Origin: Rhodococcus aetherivorans
Lineage (GTDB): Bacteria; Actinomycetota; Actinomycetes; Mycobacteriales; Mycobacteriaceae
NCBI RefSeq assembly: GCF_011058165.1
Contig: NZ_JAALEG010000016.1
Location: forward strand, 1-64,000
Direction: 5' to 3'
DNA: 64,000 nt
Part shown: positions 16,485 to 25,174 of the stretch, one piece after another
Layout of the letters: every line of letters starts with the position of its first letter
How positions within the stretch are numbered: position 1 is the stretch's first letter
Translations under genes and position numbers: made by a program
The notes under the pieces: generated by a model
What the model was told of the DNA's origin: nothing
Database searches by the model: none
What the model saw: the letters and a program-made list of their open reading frames with translations, nothing else

Positions 16485-18569
16485 ATGTCGGCAACACCCA
16501 GCATCCGCATCGGAGTCGACGTCGGTGGCACCTTCACCGACTTCCTCGTCGTCCACGAGGACGGCACCCGGCTCGTGCACAAGACCAGCTCCATCCCCTC
16601 CGACCCGTCCACCGCGGTCGTCAAGGGCCTGACCGAGATCGCCGAGCGGCGCGGGGAGACCCTCACCGGCCTGCTCGCGCAGGTCCACACCATCGTGCAC
16701 GGCACCACCGTCACCACCAACGCCCTGCTCACCCGCACCGGCGCCAAGACCGGCCTGCTCACCACCGAGGGCTTCCGCGACGTGCTGCAGATGCGCGACG
16801 GCACCCGCGAGGACGCCTACGACAACCGGCTCACGCCGCCGGCGCCGCTCGTGCCCCGGGCGCTGCGCCGGCCCGTCGGCGGCCGCCTCGACCACGAGGG
16901 CACCGAGGTCACCCCGCTCGCCACCGACGACGTGCGTGCCGCCGCCGAACTGTTCCGGCGCGAGGGCGTCGAGGCCGTGGCGGTGTCGTTCATGCACTCG
17001 CACGCCGGCGACGAGCACGAACGACAGGCCGCCGACATCCTCGCCGCCGAGCTGCCCGGCGTGTACCTGACCCGCTCGAGCGAGCTGCTGCCGCAGGTGC
17101 GCTACTACGACCGCACCAGCACCGCCGTGCTCAATTCCTATGCGGGACCGATCATCACGCGCTACCTTCGGGTGCTCACCGAGGCGCTCGACGCGGCGGG
17201 ATTCACCGGCATCCTGCTGCTCATGCAGTCCAACGGCGGCGTCGCCACCCCCGACGAGCTGGCCCGCCGTGCCGCCCTGTCGCTGCTGTCCGGCCCGGCG
17301 TCCGGGCCCACCGCCGGCCTGCTCGAGGTCGCCCCGCACGGCTGGGACCGCTGCCTGACCGTCGACATGGGCGGCACCAGCTTCGACGCCGCCGTCGTCA
17401 ACGACGGCCGGCCGCTCGTGATGACCGACGGGCAGATCGACCGCGGCCGCATCGCCCTGCCCATGGTCGACATCCACACCATCGGCGCCGGCGGCGGCAG
17501 CATCGCCTACGTCGACGAGGGCGGCCTGCTGCGCGTCGGCCCCGAGAGCGCCGGCGCCGTCCCCGGACCCGCCTGCTACGGCCGCGGCGGCACCCGCGCT
17601 ACCGTCACCGACGCCGACGTCGTCCTCGGCTACGTCGACCCCGCGAGCTTCCTCGGCGGCGACATCCCCCTCGACCGGGAGGCCTCGATCGAGGCGATCC
17701 GCCGCGACGTCGCCGAACCCCTCGGCATCTCCGTCGAGGAGGCCGCCGCCGGCATCTACGACGTCGTCAACGTCGGCATGGCCGCCGGTGTCCGGGAGAT
17801 CACCGTCCGCCGCGGTCTCGACGCCCGCGACTTCCCGATCGTCGTCGCCGGGGGAGCCGGGCCCGTCCACGCCGCCGCCATCGCCCGCGAACTCGAGATC
17901 CCCGTGCTCGTCACCCCGCGCGAGTCGTCGATCTTCTGCGCCGCCGGCATGCTCGTGTGCGACTTCCAGCACGACTTCGTGCAGAGCCACAAGGCCGAAC
18001 TCGCCGCCCTCGACACCGGAGAACTCCTCGGGATCTGGCACGACATGGCCATGCGCGGCCGCAAGATCCTCGCCGAGGAAGGTGTCGCCGACACCGAGGT
18101 GACCCTGCAACCTTCGCTGGACATGCGCTACCGCGGCCAGTGGTACGAGATCAACGTGCCGCTCGACCCGTCGTCCCTCGACGGCGTCGACCTCGCCGAC
18201 GTCGCCGAGCGGTTCCACGCCATGCACGACACCCTGTTCGGCTACCGCTCCCCGGACATGCCGATCGACGTGCTCAACATCCGGCTCAGCGTCGTCGGCA
18301 CCACCCCCAAGCCGCGCCTCGACAGCGCCGTCGTGCCCACCGGCGACGGCACCGGGCGGATCGGCACCCGCCCGATCTGGTCGGTGCTGCACCGGACGAT
18401 GGTCGAGGCCGCGGTGTACGACGGGCACGGCCTCGGCGTGGGCGCACACTTGGAGGGGCCGGCGATCATCGAACTGGGCACCAGCAGCGTCGTGGTGCCC
18501 GACGAGTTCGCCGTCGAGGTCGACGACCGCGGGTCGTTCGTCCTCCGCTACCGGCCGGCGGCGTCCTGA
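16485..18569 (+). CDS. Hydantoinase A / 5-oxoprolinase N-terminal-type subunit
   Basis: 694 residues from ATG 16485; a GTG overlapping the HyuB stop at 16479 is possible. IRIGVDVGGTFTDFLVV is the actin-like phosphate-1 loop of the ATPase domain, and VHGTTVTTNALLTRTGAKTGLLTTEGFRD is shown in parts nearby. LTVDMGGTSFDAA at about 290 is the phosphate-2 loop, and IGAGGGSIA and GPACYGRGG follow. It phosphorylates the cyclic-amide substrate, using ATP, for the HyuB partner. Tight spacing with HyuB and matching length suggest an intact heteromeric enzyme. Confidence 0.9.
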   Translation: MSATPSIRIGVDVGGTFTDFLVVHEDGTRLVHKTSSIPSDPSTAVVKGLTEIAERRGETLTGLLAQVHTIVHGTTVTTNALLTRTGAKTGLLTTEGFRDVLQMRDGTREDAYDNRLTPPAPLVPRALRRPVGGRLDHEGTEVTPLATDDVRAAAELFRREGVEAVAVSFMHSHAGDEHERQAADILAAELPGVYLTRSSELLPQVRYYDRTSTAVLNSYAGPIITRYLRVLTEALDAAGFTGILLLMQSNGGVATPDELARRAALSLLSGPASGPTAGLLEVAPHGWDRCLTVDMGGTSFDAAVVNDGRPLVMTDGQIDRGRIALPMVDIHTIGAGGGSIAYVDEGGLLRVGPESAGAVPGPACYGRGGTRATVTDADVVLGYVDPASFLGGDIPLDREASIEAIRRDVAEPLGISVEEAAAGIYDVVNVGMAAGVREITVRRGLDARDFPIVVAGGAGPVHAAAIARELEIPVLVTPRESSIFCAAGMLVCDFQHDFVQSHKAELAALDTGELLGIWHDMAMRGRKILAEEGVADTEVTLQPSLDMRYRGQWYEINVPLDPSSLDGVDLADVAERFHAMHDTLFGYRSPDMPIDVLNIRLSVVGTTPKPRLDSAVVPTGDGTGRIGTRPIWSVLHRTMVEAAVYDGHGLGVGAHLEGPAIIELGTSSVVVPDEFAVEVDDRGSFVLRYRPAAS

Positions 18570-18637
18570 ACGCCGGGCGGGTTGCCGATACGAGGGTGGA
18601 GGCCGCCGCACGGGCGGCCGAGGAGGTGCAGGGGGCC

Positions 18638-19780
18638 ATGGACATCGAGTTCCCGTTCGACGGTGACGACGACGATCGCACCGTCGCGACCGATCTCGCC
18701 GACGTCGCCGAGTCCCTCCTCGCCGTCGACACGGTCGAGGCGATCCAGGACCTGTGCATGGACCTCGTCCCGCGGGTGCTGCCGTCCCGTGCCTTCGGCA
18801 TCTACCTGTTCGGCGACTCGCCCGGCCGCACCCCGCTGGCCGCCGCGGAGGGCGTCAGCGAACGCTTCCTGACGCTGTACGAGGAACTCGGCCGCCACCA
18901 GGACCCCGTGCTGCGCACGCTCGAGCAGCGCCGCCGCCCCACCCACAGCAGCCGGCTGATGAGCGAGAACACGTGGACCGAGTCCCCGTTCTTCCGCGAC
19001 GTGGCCCGCCTGCACGACATGCGGATGGTGCTCGAGGCGCCCATCATCGAACGCGGCCACGTCGTCGGCACCCTCAACTTCGCCGACAACGACCGGCTCG
19101 CGCTGGCGTCGCCCGCGGAGATCGCCGTCGCCGGCGCCCTGGGCCGGCTCGTGGGTGTCGCGGTCACCGAGGTGGCCCGGCGGGAGGCGGCCCGCGCCGT
19201 GCAGGACGACCTGTGGGCCGCGCTCGACCTGTCGAGCGAGGCCACGGTCATCCTCGATCTCGCCACCGGGCAACGCCAGGTCAACGCCGCCGCGCGGGCC
19301 CTGCTCGGCCGGGTCGGCATCAGCGAGCCCACGCTCTGGCTGACCGGGCTCATCGAAGCCGGCGGGCCCGGCCGCGACGCCGACGCCGGCATGCGACAGA
19401 CGTTCGTCCTGGACGTGCGCCTCGACGGGGTGTCCCGGCACCTGCAGGTGCAGAGCTGCGTCACCGACCGGGGCGGCGCCCGCCGCGTCGTGGCACTGCT
19501 CGAGCTGTTGCCCGCCGCACCGGGCGTCGCCGCGCTGCCCGACCACCTCGCCTCGCAGCTCTCCGCCCGCGAACGCGAGATCGCCGCCCTCGCCGTCGCG
19601 GGCCTGCAGGACCAGCAGATCGCCGAGAAGCTCTTCCTCAGCCGCTACACCGTCAAGCAGTACCTCAAGACCACCTACCGCAAGCTCGGGATCCGATCCC
19701 GGCTCGAGCTCACCCGCGCCGCCCTCACCGGCGAACCCGCCGACGACGGACCGCGCCCCACGACCCCGGAGCAGCCATGA
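18638..19780 (+). CDS. LuxR-family transcriptional regulator with N-terminal GAF-like sensor
   Basis: 380 residues from ATG 18638 (AGGAGG 11 bases upstream); a GTG at 18596 would add 14 residues. Residues about 30-190 look like a GAF-type ligand domain (IYLFGDSPGRTPLAA ... LEAPIIERGHVVGTLNFADN), and about 195-300 like a PAS-type region. The C-terminus, LSAREREIAALAVAGLQDQQIAEKLFLSRYTVKQYLKTTYRKLG, is cited here only as a LuxR/GerE helix-turn-helix. Being in the operon, it probably senses the substrate or an intermediate and autoregulates. Candidate sites are the dyads at 6171-6188 and 6234-6247. Confidence 0.85.
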   Translation: MDIEFPFDGDDDDRTVATDLADVAESLLAVDTVEAIQDLCMDLVPRVLPSRAFGIYLFGDSPGRTPLAAAEGVSERFLTLYEELGRHQDPVLRTLEQRRRPTHSSRLMSENTWTESPFFRDVARLHDMRMVLEAPIIERGHVVGTLNFADNDRLALASPAEIAVAGALGRLVGVAVTEVARREAARAVQDDLWAALDLSSEATVILDLATGQRQVNAAARALLGRVGISEPTLWLTGLIEAGGPGRDADAGMRQTFVLDVRLDGVSRHLQVQSCVTDRGGARRVVALLELLPAAPGVAALPDHLASQLSAREREIAALAVAGLQDQQIAEKLFLSRYTVKQYLKTTYRKLGIRSRLELTRAALTGEPADDGPRPTTPEQP

Positions 19781-20565
19781 CCACCACCGACCCCACTGCC
19801 GTCGTCACCGGCGGCGCCACCATGATCGGCGCGGCCGTCGCCGAAGCCCTCGCCAAGGACGGCTGGTCCGTCGCGATCGTCGACGTCGATCCCGCCGGCG
19901 GAGCCGTCGCCGACCGGCTGGGCGAGCAGGCGAGCTTCCACCGCACCGACCTCACCGACGACGAAGCCCTCGCCGGCACCGTCGCCGCGATCGCCGACCG
20001 TCACGGCGGCATCGACCACCTCGTCAACCTCGCCTGCGTCTACCGTGACAACGGGCCCGCCTCCACCCGCTCCGACTGGCTCGCCACCCTCGACGTCAAC
20101 GTCGTCAGCGCCGCCGTCCTCACCGGGCTCGCGCTGCCGTGGCTGCGCCGCTCCGACCGGGCCGCCGTCGTCAACTTCACCTCCACCTCCGCGCGCGTCG
20201 CGCAGGCCGGGCGCTGGACGTACCCCGTCAGCAAGGCCGCCATGGTCCAGCTCACCCGCAACATGGCCCTCGACCTCGCCGCCGACGGCATCCGCGTCAA
20301 CTCCGTCTCGCCCGGCTGGACCTGGTCCAACGCCATCGACCAGCTCTCCGGCGGGGATCGCGTCAAGGCCGACCGGGTGGCCGCGCCGCTGCACCTGCTC
20401 GGCCGCACCGGCGACCCGGCGGAGGTGGCCGCCGTGGTGCGGTTCCTGCTCTCGCCCGAGGCGTCGTTCGTCACCGGAGCCGACTACGCCGTCGACGGCG
20501 GTTACACCGCCATGGGCCCCGAACGGGCCGATCAGCTCATGGCCGAACTCGCCGGACAGGAGTGA
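19777..20565 (+). CDS. Short-chain dehydrogenase/reductase
   Basis: 262 residues, its start overlapping the regulator stop (ATGA). TGGATMIGAAV near residue 11 is the NAD(P) glycine motif, and the catalytic triad is in FTSTSARVAQAGRWTYPVSKAA (Ser, Tyr-x3-Lys). DVDPAGG after the second strand has an Asp that favours NAD over NADP. FVTGADYAVDGGYTAMG is the usual SDR C-terminus. In the indole (iif) set an SDR oxidises the dihydrodiol formed by the StyA-like oxygenase, and the same role is plausible here but not shown. Confidence 0.88.
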   Translation: MTTTDPTAVVTGGATMIGAAVAEALAKDGWSVAIVDVDPAGGAVADRLGEQASFHRTDLTDDEALAGTVAAIADRHGGIDHLVNLACVYRDNGPASTRSDWLATLDVNVVSAAVLTGLALPWLRRSDRAAVVNFTSTSARVAQAGRWTYPVSKAAMVQLTRNMALDLAADGIRVNSVSPGWTWSNAIDQLSGGDRVKADRVAAPLHLLGRTGDPAEVAAVVRFLLSPEASFVTGADYAVDGGYTAMGPERADQLMAELAGQE

Positions 20566-20569
20566 CGCC

Positions 20570-21100
20570 ATGACCACCCACGGACTCGATCTCCGCGACC
20601 TGCGCAACGCCTTCGGTCAGTTCGCCACCGGCGTCACCGTCATTACCGCGCGCGGTGCCGGCGCCCGGCGGGCCGGCATCACCGCGAACTCGTTGACCTC
20701 CCTGTCGCTCGATCCGCCCCTGCTGCTGTTTTGCCTCGCCAACCGGGCGCCCAGCTATGAAACGTTCTGCACCGCTGAGTATTTCGCCGTCCACGTGCTG
20801 GGGGTCGAGCAGCAGGGGCTGTCGCAGCGGTTCTCCCGGCCCGCCGAGGACAAGTTCGCCGGGCTGCCGGTCGACGAGGGGCCCGGCGGGGTGCCGCTGC
20901 TCGGCGGATGCCTCGCCCGGTTCGTGTGCACCCGCGAAAATGCTTACGTGGAGGGCGATCACACCATCTTCGTCGGCCGGGTGCGGGAGTACGAACGGGG
21001 AGAGGACGAGCCGCTGCTGTTCCACGCCGGCAGCTACCGACTCGCGGCACCCCGGGAGGCCGTGCCCGGGTGCGTCGCCCGCTCGCCGGCCGCTCGGTAG
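20570..21100 (+). CDS. Flavin reductase (HpaC/StyB family)
   Basis: 176 residues. LRNAFGQFATGVTVITARG, GITANSLTSLSLDPPLLLFCL and FAVHVLGVEQQGLSQRFS are the flavin reductase-like domain signatures, with GDHTIFVGRVREYERGEDEPLLFHAGSYR near the end (cited in parts). It reduces FAD or FMN with NAD(P)H and supplies it to the StyA-like monooxygenase encoded at 12145-13512. It is the last gene of the operon, 4 bp after the SDR stop. Confidence 0.9.
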   Translation: MTTHGLDLRDLRNAFGQFATGVTVITARGAGARRAGITANSLTSLSLDPPLLLFCLANRAPSYETFCTAEYFAVHVLGVEQQGLSQRFSRPAEDKFAGLPVDEGPGGVPLLGGCLARFVCTRENAYVEGDHTIFVGRVREYERGEDEPLLFHAGSYRLAAPREAVPGCVARSPAAR

Positions 21101-21105
21101 GGGCC

Positions 21106-21164
21106 CAGCCGCGCCGCCTGCCGCACCCGACGGCCGGGCGCGCGTCCATCACTACCCCCACGCC
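21106..21164 (-). pseudogene. 59-bp remnant of the 3' end of a CoA-binding-protein gene
   Basis: This segment matches 28635-28693 at 51 of 59 positions, by my alignment. It is the last 19 codons of the intact CoA-binding-protein gene. On the minus strand it reads GVVMDARPAVGCGRRRG against AMVMDACPAIEWGRRRG in the intact copy. The stop codon is lost (TGA to TGG). It starts 5 bp after the flavin reductase stop, so it marks an old recombination edge. Confidence 0.7.
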
Positions 21165-21170
21165 GAACTG

Positions 21171-22583
21171 TCAATTCGACATGCGAGCATGCCGGTCATG
21201 TCCGCCGGTGCCAGGCAGGAACACCGCCACCAGCAACCCCACCAGACCGATGACGGCCAGGACGACCATTGCCAGCGCGTACGCCCGGTCCGGTGAGGTC
21301 AAGCCGGCGACGAGCACGGTGCCGGCCACGGCAGTGCCCAGCGACGAGCCGAGGTTCGACACGCACCGCGACAGACCCGAGATCTCCCCTTGCCGGTCCT
21401 CGGGGAATGCCGATTGCACGACGTTCACCGACGGAGTCAGCATGGTTCCGAGGCCGACCCCGATGAGCAGCAGTCCCGGCGCGAACGCCCACGCACTGGA
21501 CGAGGCGCGCACGAGTACGAGGAGAATCACGATTCCTGCCAGAGTGGCGACGAATCCGGCCATGATCAACGTGCGTTGCGAGTATTTGGTTGCCAGCCGC
21601 TCGGCTCCCAGGGAGGCGCCCAGGATGCCGGCGGTGGCCGCAGTGAAGATCACGCCGGTCTGGATGGCGTTGTAGCCCCGCACGACCTGGAGGAACGCTG
21701 AAACGACGAATGCGGTTCCCATCAGCAGCAACCATTGGACGTTCTGAGTCACCAGGGCGAGGTTGGATGTGCGGTTGCGGAAGAGGGTGAGTGAGAGCAA
21801 CGGCTCTTTACCGGCTCGCTCACGAGCCCGCACGTACAGCAGGAATGACAGCACCAACAGCACACCGAGAGCGATCAGGATCACCGCCAACCTGGCGTTG
21901 TTGTCGGCTTGCAGGATGCCCATCACAAGGCACACGAGGCCGGCGGCCGACAAGACGGTTCCTCCGATGTCGAACGGTCGTGCCGGGTCGGCGGGTACCG
22001 GATCGTCTATTCCTCGGCTCAGAAAGATGATGACCCCGACGATCAGCGCCTGGAACACGAAGGCCGCGCGCCAGTCGATACCGGTGGTGATGAGACCACC
22101 GATCAACGGACCCGCCGCCGCGCCGATGCCGCCCATCCCGGTGATCACACCGAAGGCGCGTGCCCGAGAGACTGTGTCAGTGAAGAGCATCGTCGTCAGG
22201 ATGTACACGGGCGGGATCAGCAGTGCGGTGCCGACCCCTTCGAGGATCGAGTTGCCGAGAATCAAGACCCCGAGGGTGGGGGACACTGCGCTGAGCAGAG
22301 CCCCGGCTCCGTAGAGGATAAGGCCCAGAACGAAACACCGTTTACGCCCCCATCGGTCCGTCAGCTTGCCGCCCGGAATCATCAACGCGGCCATCACCAA
22401 CAGGAACAGGGTGATCGCGGTCTGCACGCCCTGCACCGTCGTTCCCAGATCCGTACTGATGTCGTTGATCATCACATTCATGTTCGAGCCGGCAAAGCTA
22501 CAGATGAACTGAGCCAATGCCAAGGGAATCAGCATTCGTCGCACAGCGGCAGGCGGCCGGGAGGAGCTGAGGCTCTCTGTCAT
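21171..22583 (-). CDS. MFS transporter, DHA2-type 14-TM drug/metabolite exporter
   Basis: 470 residues from ATG 22583 (GAGGGG upstream), rather than a longer frame that reads into the GH15 gene. About 14 hydrophobic segments. MFS signature A is GGKLTDRWGRKRC between TM2 and TM3, and the GxxxGPxxGG antiporter motif appears as GIGAAAGPLIGGLITT in TM5, which points to a proton-driven exporter. It is convergent with the catabolic operon and not clearly part of it. Substrate unknown. Confidence 0.85.
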   Translation of the reverse strand: MTESLSSSRPPAAVRRMLIPLALAQFICSFAGSNMNVMINDISTDLGTTVQGVQTAITLFLLVMAALMIPGGKLTDRWGRKRCFVLGLILYGAGALLSAVSPTLGVLILGNSILEGVGTALLIPPVYILTTMLFTDTVSRARAFGVITGMGGIGAAAGPLIGGLITTGIDWRAAFVFQALIVGVIIFLSRGIDDPVPADPARPFDIGGTVLSAAGLVCLVMGILQADNNARLAVILIALGVLLVLSFLLYVRARERAGKEPLLSLTLFRNRTSNLALVTQNVQWLLLMGTAFVVSAFLQVVRGYNAIQTGVIFTAATAGILGASLGAERLATKYSQRTLIMAGFVATLAGIVILLVLVRASSSAWAFAPGLLLIGVGLGTMLTPSVNVVQSAFPEDRQGEISGLSRCVSNLGSSLGTAVAGTVLVAGLTSPDRAYALAMVVLAVIGLVGLLVAVFLPGTGGHDRHARMSN

Positions 22584-22695
22584 GTCATGCCCCTCGCAGT
22601 CGATGGGGAAGCAACAACTCGAGCATTGTTTCGCCGGTGCCTGCCGACACTGCCGCTGATCCTGCGGCTCCCCACGAGCACGCGCGGCGGGCGGA

Positions 22696-24474
22696 TCATC
22701 CTCCGGCGGCCTCGGCCTCGGTGGCGGCGATGGCATAAGCGGCGCCGATGAGGGTCAGGTGGCTGAACGCCTGAGGAAAGTTGCCGACCTGGCGATCGCG
22801 GCCGACGTCGTACTCCTCGGCGAGCAGACCCAGATCGTTGCTCAATGCGGCGAGCCGCTCGAACAGCGTGCGAGCCTGCCCGACACGGCCGTTCAAGGCC
22901 AGCGCACTGACCAACCAGAAGGAGCACGCCAGAAACTGCCCTTCGTCGCCGGGTAGACCGTCGTCTGTCCGGGAGGTCGAATACCGCGAGACGAACCCGT
23001 CGCGCCCGAGTTCGCGGGTGACCGCGTCGATTGTGCCGGTCACCCGTTCGTCGGTGCCCGGCAGGAACCCCACGAGCGGAATTGTCAGCACGCTGGCGTC
23101 GAGCTCCTCCGATCCGTAGTACTGGGTGAAGGTGTTGCGCCGGGGGTCGAAGCCGCGCTCACACACCTCGTTGTGGATCTGGTCGCGCAGCCGCCTCCAC
23201 CGTTCGGCCGGTCCGTCGAGGTTGTACCGTTCGACCAGGCGAACCGCGCGATCGAACACCACCCACGCCATGACCTTCGACTGGGTGAAGTGCCGCCGCG
23301 GTCCGCGGGTTTCCCAGATCCCGTCGTCGGGCTCGTCCCAGATCGACTCGACGTACTCGATCAGGGTGCGCCAGCGCGGCCACAGATGCGGCTCGACCCG
23401 TCCCACGGCCTCGGTACTGAGGAAGGCGACGCCGATCAGTTCACCGTAGACGTCGAGTTGGAACTGTTCCGACGCTGCGTTGCCGACGCGCACCGGAGTG
23501 GATCCCTCGTATCCCGGAATCTCGGGTAGTTCGAACTCCGTCAGTCGCCGTTCGCCGCCGATACCGTACATGATCTGGATCTTCGCGGGGTCTCCCGTAC
23601 CGACCCGCTGGAGGAAATTCCGGAACGAGAACGCTTCTTCGGTGTACCCGCCGGCCAGCAGGGATTCGAGGGCCAGCACCGAGTCACGGATCCAGCAGTA
23701 GCGGTAGTCCCAGTTGCGCACCCCACCGATGTCTTCCGGCAGGGAGGTCGTCGGGGCCGCGATCAGCGCGCCGGTCGCCTCGTGGGTCATGGCTTTGAGC
23801 ACGATGAGGGAGGTCAGCACCTCGTCCCGGTACGGTCCGGCGTAAGCGAGCCGGCCGCTCCACTCGCGCCACCACGCCTGTGTGCGGGCCAGCGCCGAGT
23901 CGGCGTCCTCGATCGAGGGAGGGGGACCGAAGGAGTCGTGCCAGCACAGCGTGAACCGCTCGCGTCCGCCCTCGGTGACGACGAAGTCCGCCGTCGCATT
24001 ACCGTCCCCGAGTTGCAGGGGCACCGGGGTGCTCAGCCGGAACGAGTCCGGACCGGCGATGACGAGTACGCCATCGGCAGCGGGCTCGACCCACGGGGTG
24101 ATCGTGCCGTAGTCCGGCCGGATCGACAGTTGCATCCGCATCGGAACCCGACCGCGCAAGCCCTCCACGATCCGCATCAGCCGCGGTGGTCCGTCACCGC
24201 GACGAGGCATGAAGTCGATGATCCGGACCGCCCCGTCCGTGGTTTCGACGTCGGTTTCGAGTATGAGCGTTCCGGCACGGTATCGGCGCGTGACGTCCGC
24301 GATCTCACCGGCCGGACGAAGACTCCAGCGTCCGTGCCGATCGTCGCCGATCAGAGCGGCGAAGCACGACGGAGAATCGAAGCGGGGCAGGCACAGCCAG
24401 TCGACGGCGCCGTCACGGCTGACGAGTGCGGCGCTCTGCAGATCTCCGATCAGTCCGTAGTCCTCGATACGCAT
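22696..24474 (-). CDS. Glycoside hydrolase family 15 (trehalase/glucoamylase-like)
   Basis: 592 residues, matching mycobacterial-type GH15 trehalases. MRIEDYGLIGDLQSAALVSRDG and VDWLCLPRFDSPSCFAALIG (shown in two parts) are the N-terminal signature. GVRNWDYRYCWIRDS, PDDGIWETRG (a candidate catalytic acid Glu) and VGNFPQAFSHLTLI are the (alpha/alpha)6-barrel motifs. Likely hydrolyses trehalose or a related alpha-glucoside in the cytoplasm, as no signal peptide is present. Isolated gene. Confidence 0.9.
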   Translation of the reverse strand: MRIEDYGLIGDLQSAALVSRDGAVDWLCLPRFDSPSCFAALIGDDRHGRWSLRPAGEIADVTRRYRAGTLILETDVETTDGAVRIIDFMPRRGDGPPRLMRIVEGLRGRVPMRMQLSIRPDYGTITPWVEPAADGVLVIAGPDSFRLSTPVPLQLGDGNATADFVVTEGGRERFTLCWHDSFGPPPSIEDADSALARTQAWWREWSGRLAYAGPYRDEVLTSLIVLKAMTHEATGALIAAPTTSLPEDIGGVRNWDYRYCWIRDSVLALESLLAGGYTEEAFSFRNFLQRVGTGDPAKIQIMYGIGGERRLTEFELPEIPGYEGSTPVRVGNAASEQFQLDVYGELIGVAFLSTEAVGRVEPHLWPRWRTLIEYVESIWDEPDDGIWETRGPRRHFTQSKVMAWVVFDRAVRLVERYNLDGPAERWRRLRDQIHNEVCERGFDPRRNTFTQYYGSEELDASVLTIPLVGFLPGTDERVTGTIDAVTRELGRDGFVSRYSTSRTDDGLPGDEGQFLACSFWLVSALALNGRVGQARTLFERLAALSNDLGLLAEEYDVGRDRQVGNFPQAFSHLTLIGAAYAIAATEAEAAGG

Positions 24475-24569
24475 CGCGTTTTCCCATCCTGTCGGCCGGG
24501 TTTCACGTATCGACCGCGTGGCACCCGTTTGTGCGATTCAGCGGTGGTGACGCGCCACGGCACGTCCCC

Positions 24570-24767
24570 TCAGTCTTCGCGCTCGAACGTTACGAGCAGC
24601 CCTTCGACACCACCGGGGCCGAGCCGTCCCTTGATGTCTGCCGAGGTGATCGCCTTCAGTCGCCATCCCTGGCGGGCCTGTTCGTTGAGGAGCCGCTCGA
24701 GTTTGTCTCCGGACATCTTGCCGCCGAGCATCTTTTCGCGAACTTCGATCACCCTGTACGTGTACAC
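24570..24767 (-). CDS. DUF4177-like small protein
   Basis: 65 residues from GTG 24767, with GAGGAG seven bases upstream. The body, YTYRVIEVREKMLGGKMSG then LLNEQARQGWRLKAITSA, is the compact beta-alpha-beta pattern of DUF4177 proteins (one strand, helix with the QGW motif, then strands). Function unknown. It follows the hydrolase region on the same strand and lies 95 bp upstream of the GH15 gene. Confidence 0.75.
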   Translation of the reverse strand: MYTYRVIEVREKMLGGKMSGDKLERLLNEQARQGWRLKAITSADIKGRLGPGGVEGLLVTFERED

Positions 24768-25174
24768 GCCGTCTCCTCGAGATGGTCGGATGGGTCCGCA
24801 GCGCTGTTTCCGGATGCCGCGGCGTGTCGAGCAGCAGACTCCTTCCCGACGAAGCTCAGACCGATCGGAGCGGCCGATGCTTCGGACGTGTTGTTCCATG
24901 CGCGCGGCACATCGCAAAGTGGTTCGGGAACTGCGCGTTGGGCTTCGCTCCGAGGAGCGGATCGCCGGAGTAGGCCCTCCATCTACACACCACCTCATTG
25001 GACCACACCGATGCAGTTGCCGGTTCGGGAAAGCGGAGGCTGGTCTCATGGCCCAGCCATCCGGAACGCCACGTCCAATCCGGCTCCGCGGGATCGACCG
25101 AGCACCAGCTCCATCAAGTGGAAGTCCGCCGGATGCTTACCTGGGGGAGGCGCCACCGGAGCGCCCCTCCTGTC
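24768..25174. other. 407-bp gap with no recognisable gene
   Basis: Between the DUF4177 gene and the membrane hydrolase. Long frames exist on both strands but show only arginine/serine-rich shadow composition, and none has a ribosome-binding site with a recognisable product. It presumably holds the promoter of the DUF4177 gene. I see no strong hairpin or repeat. Confidence 0.4.

Noticed and set aside
16449-18611. 720-codon minus-strand frame opposite HyuA
   Set aside because: Antisense shadow of HyuA in high-GC DNA; no recognisable domain and no ribosome site.
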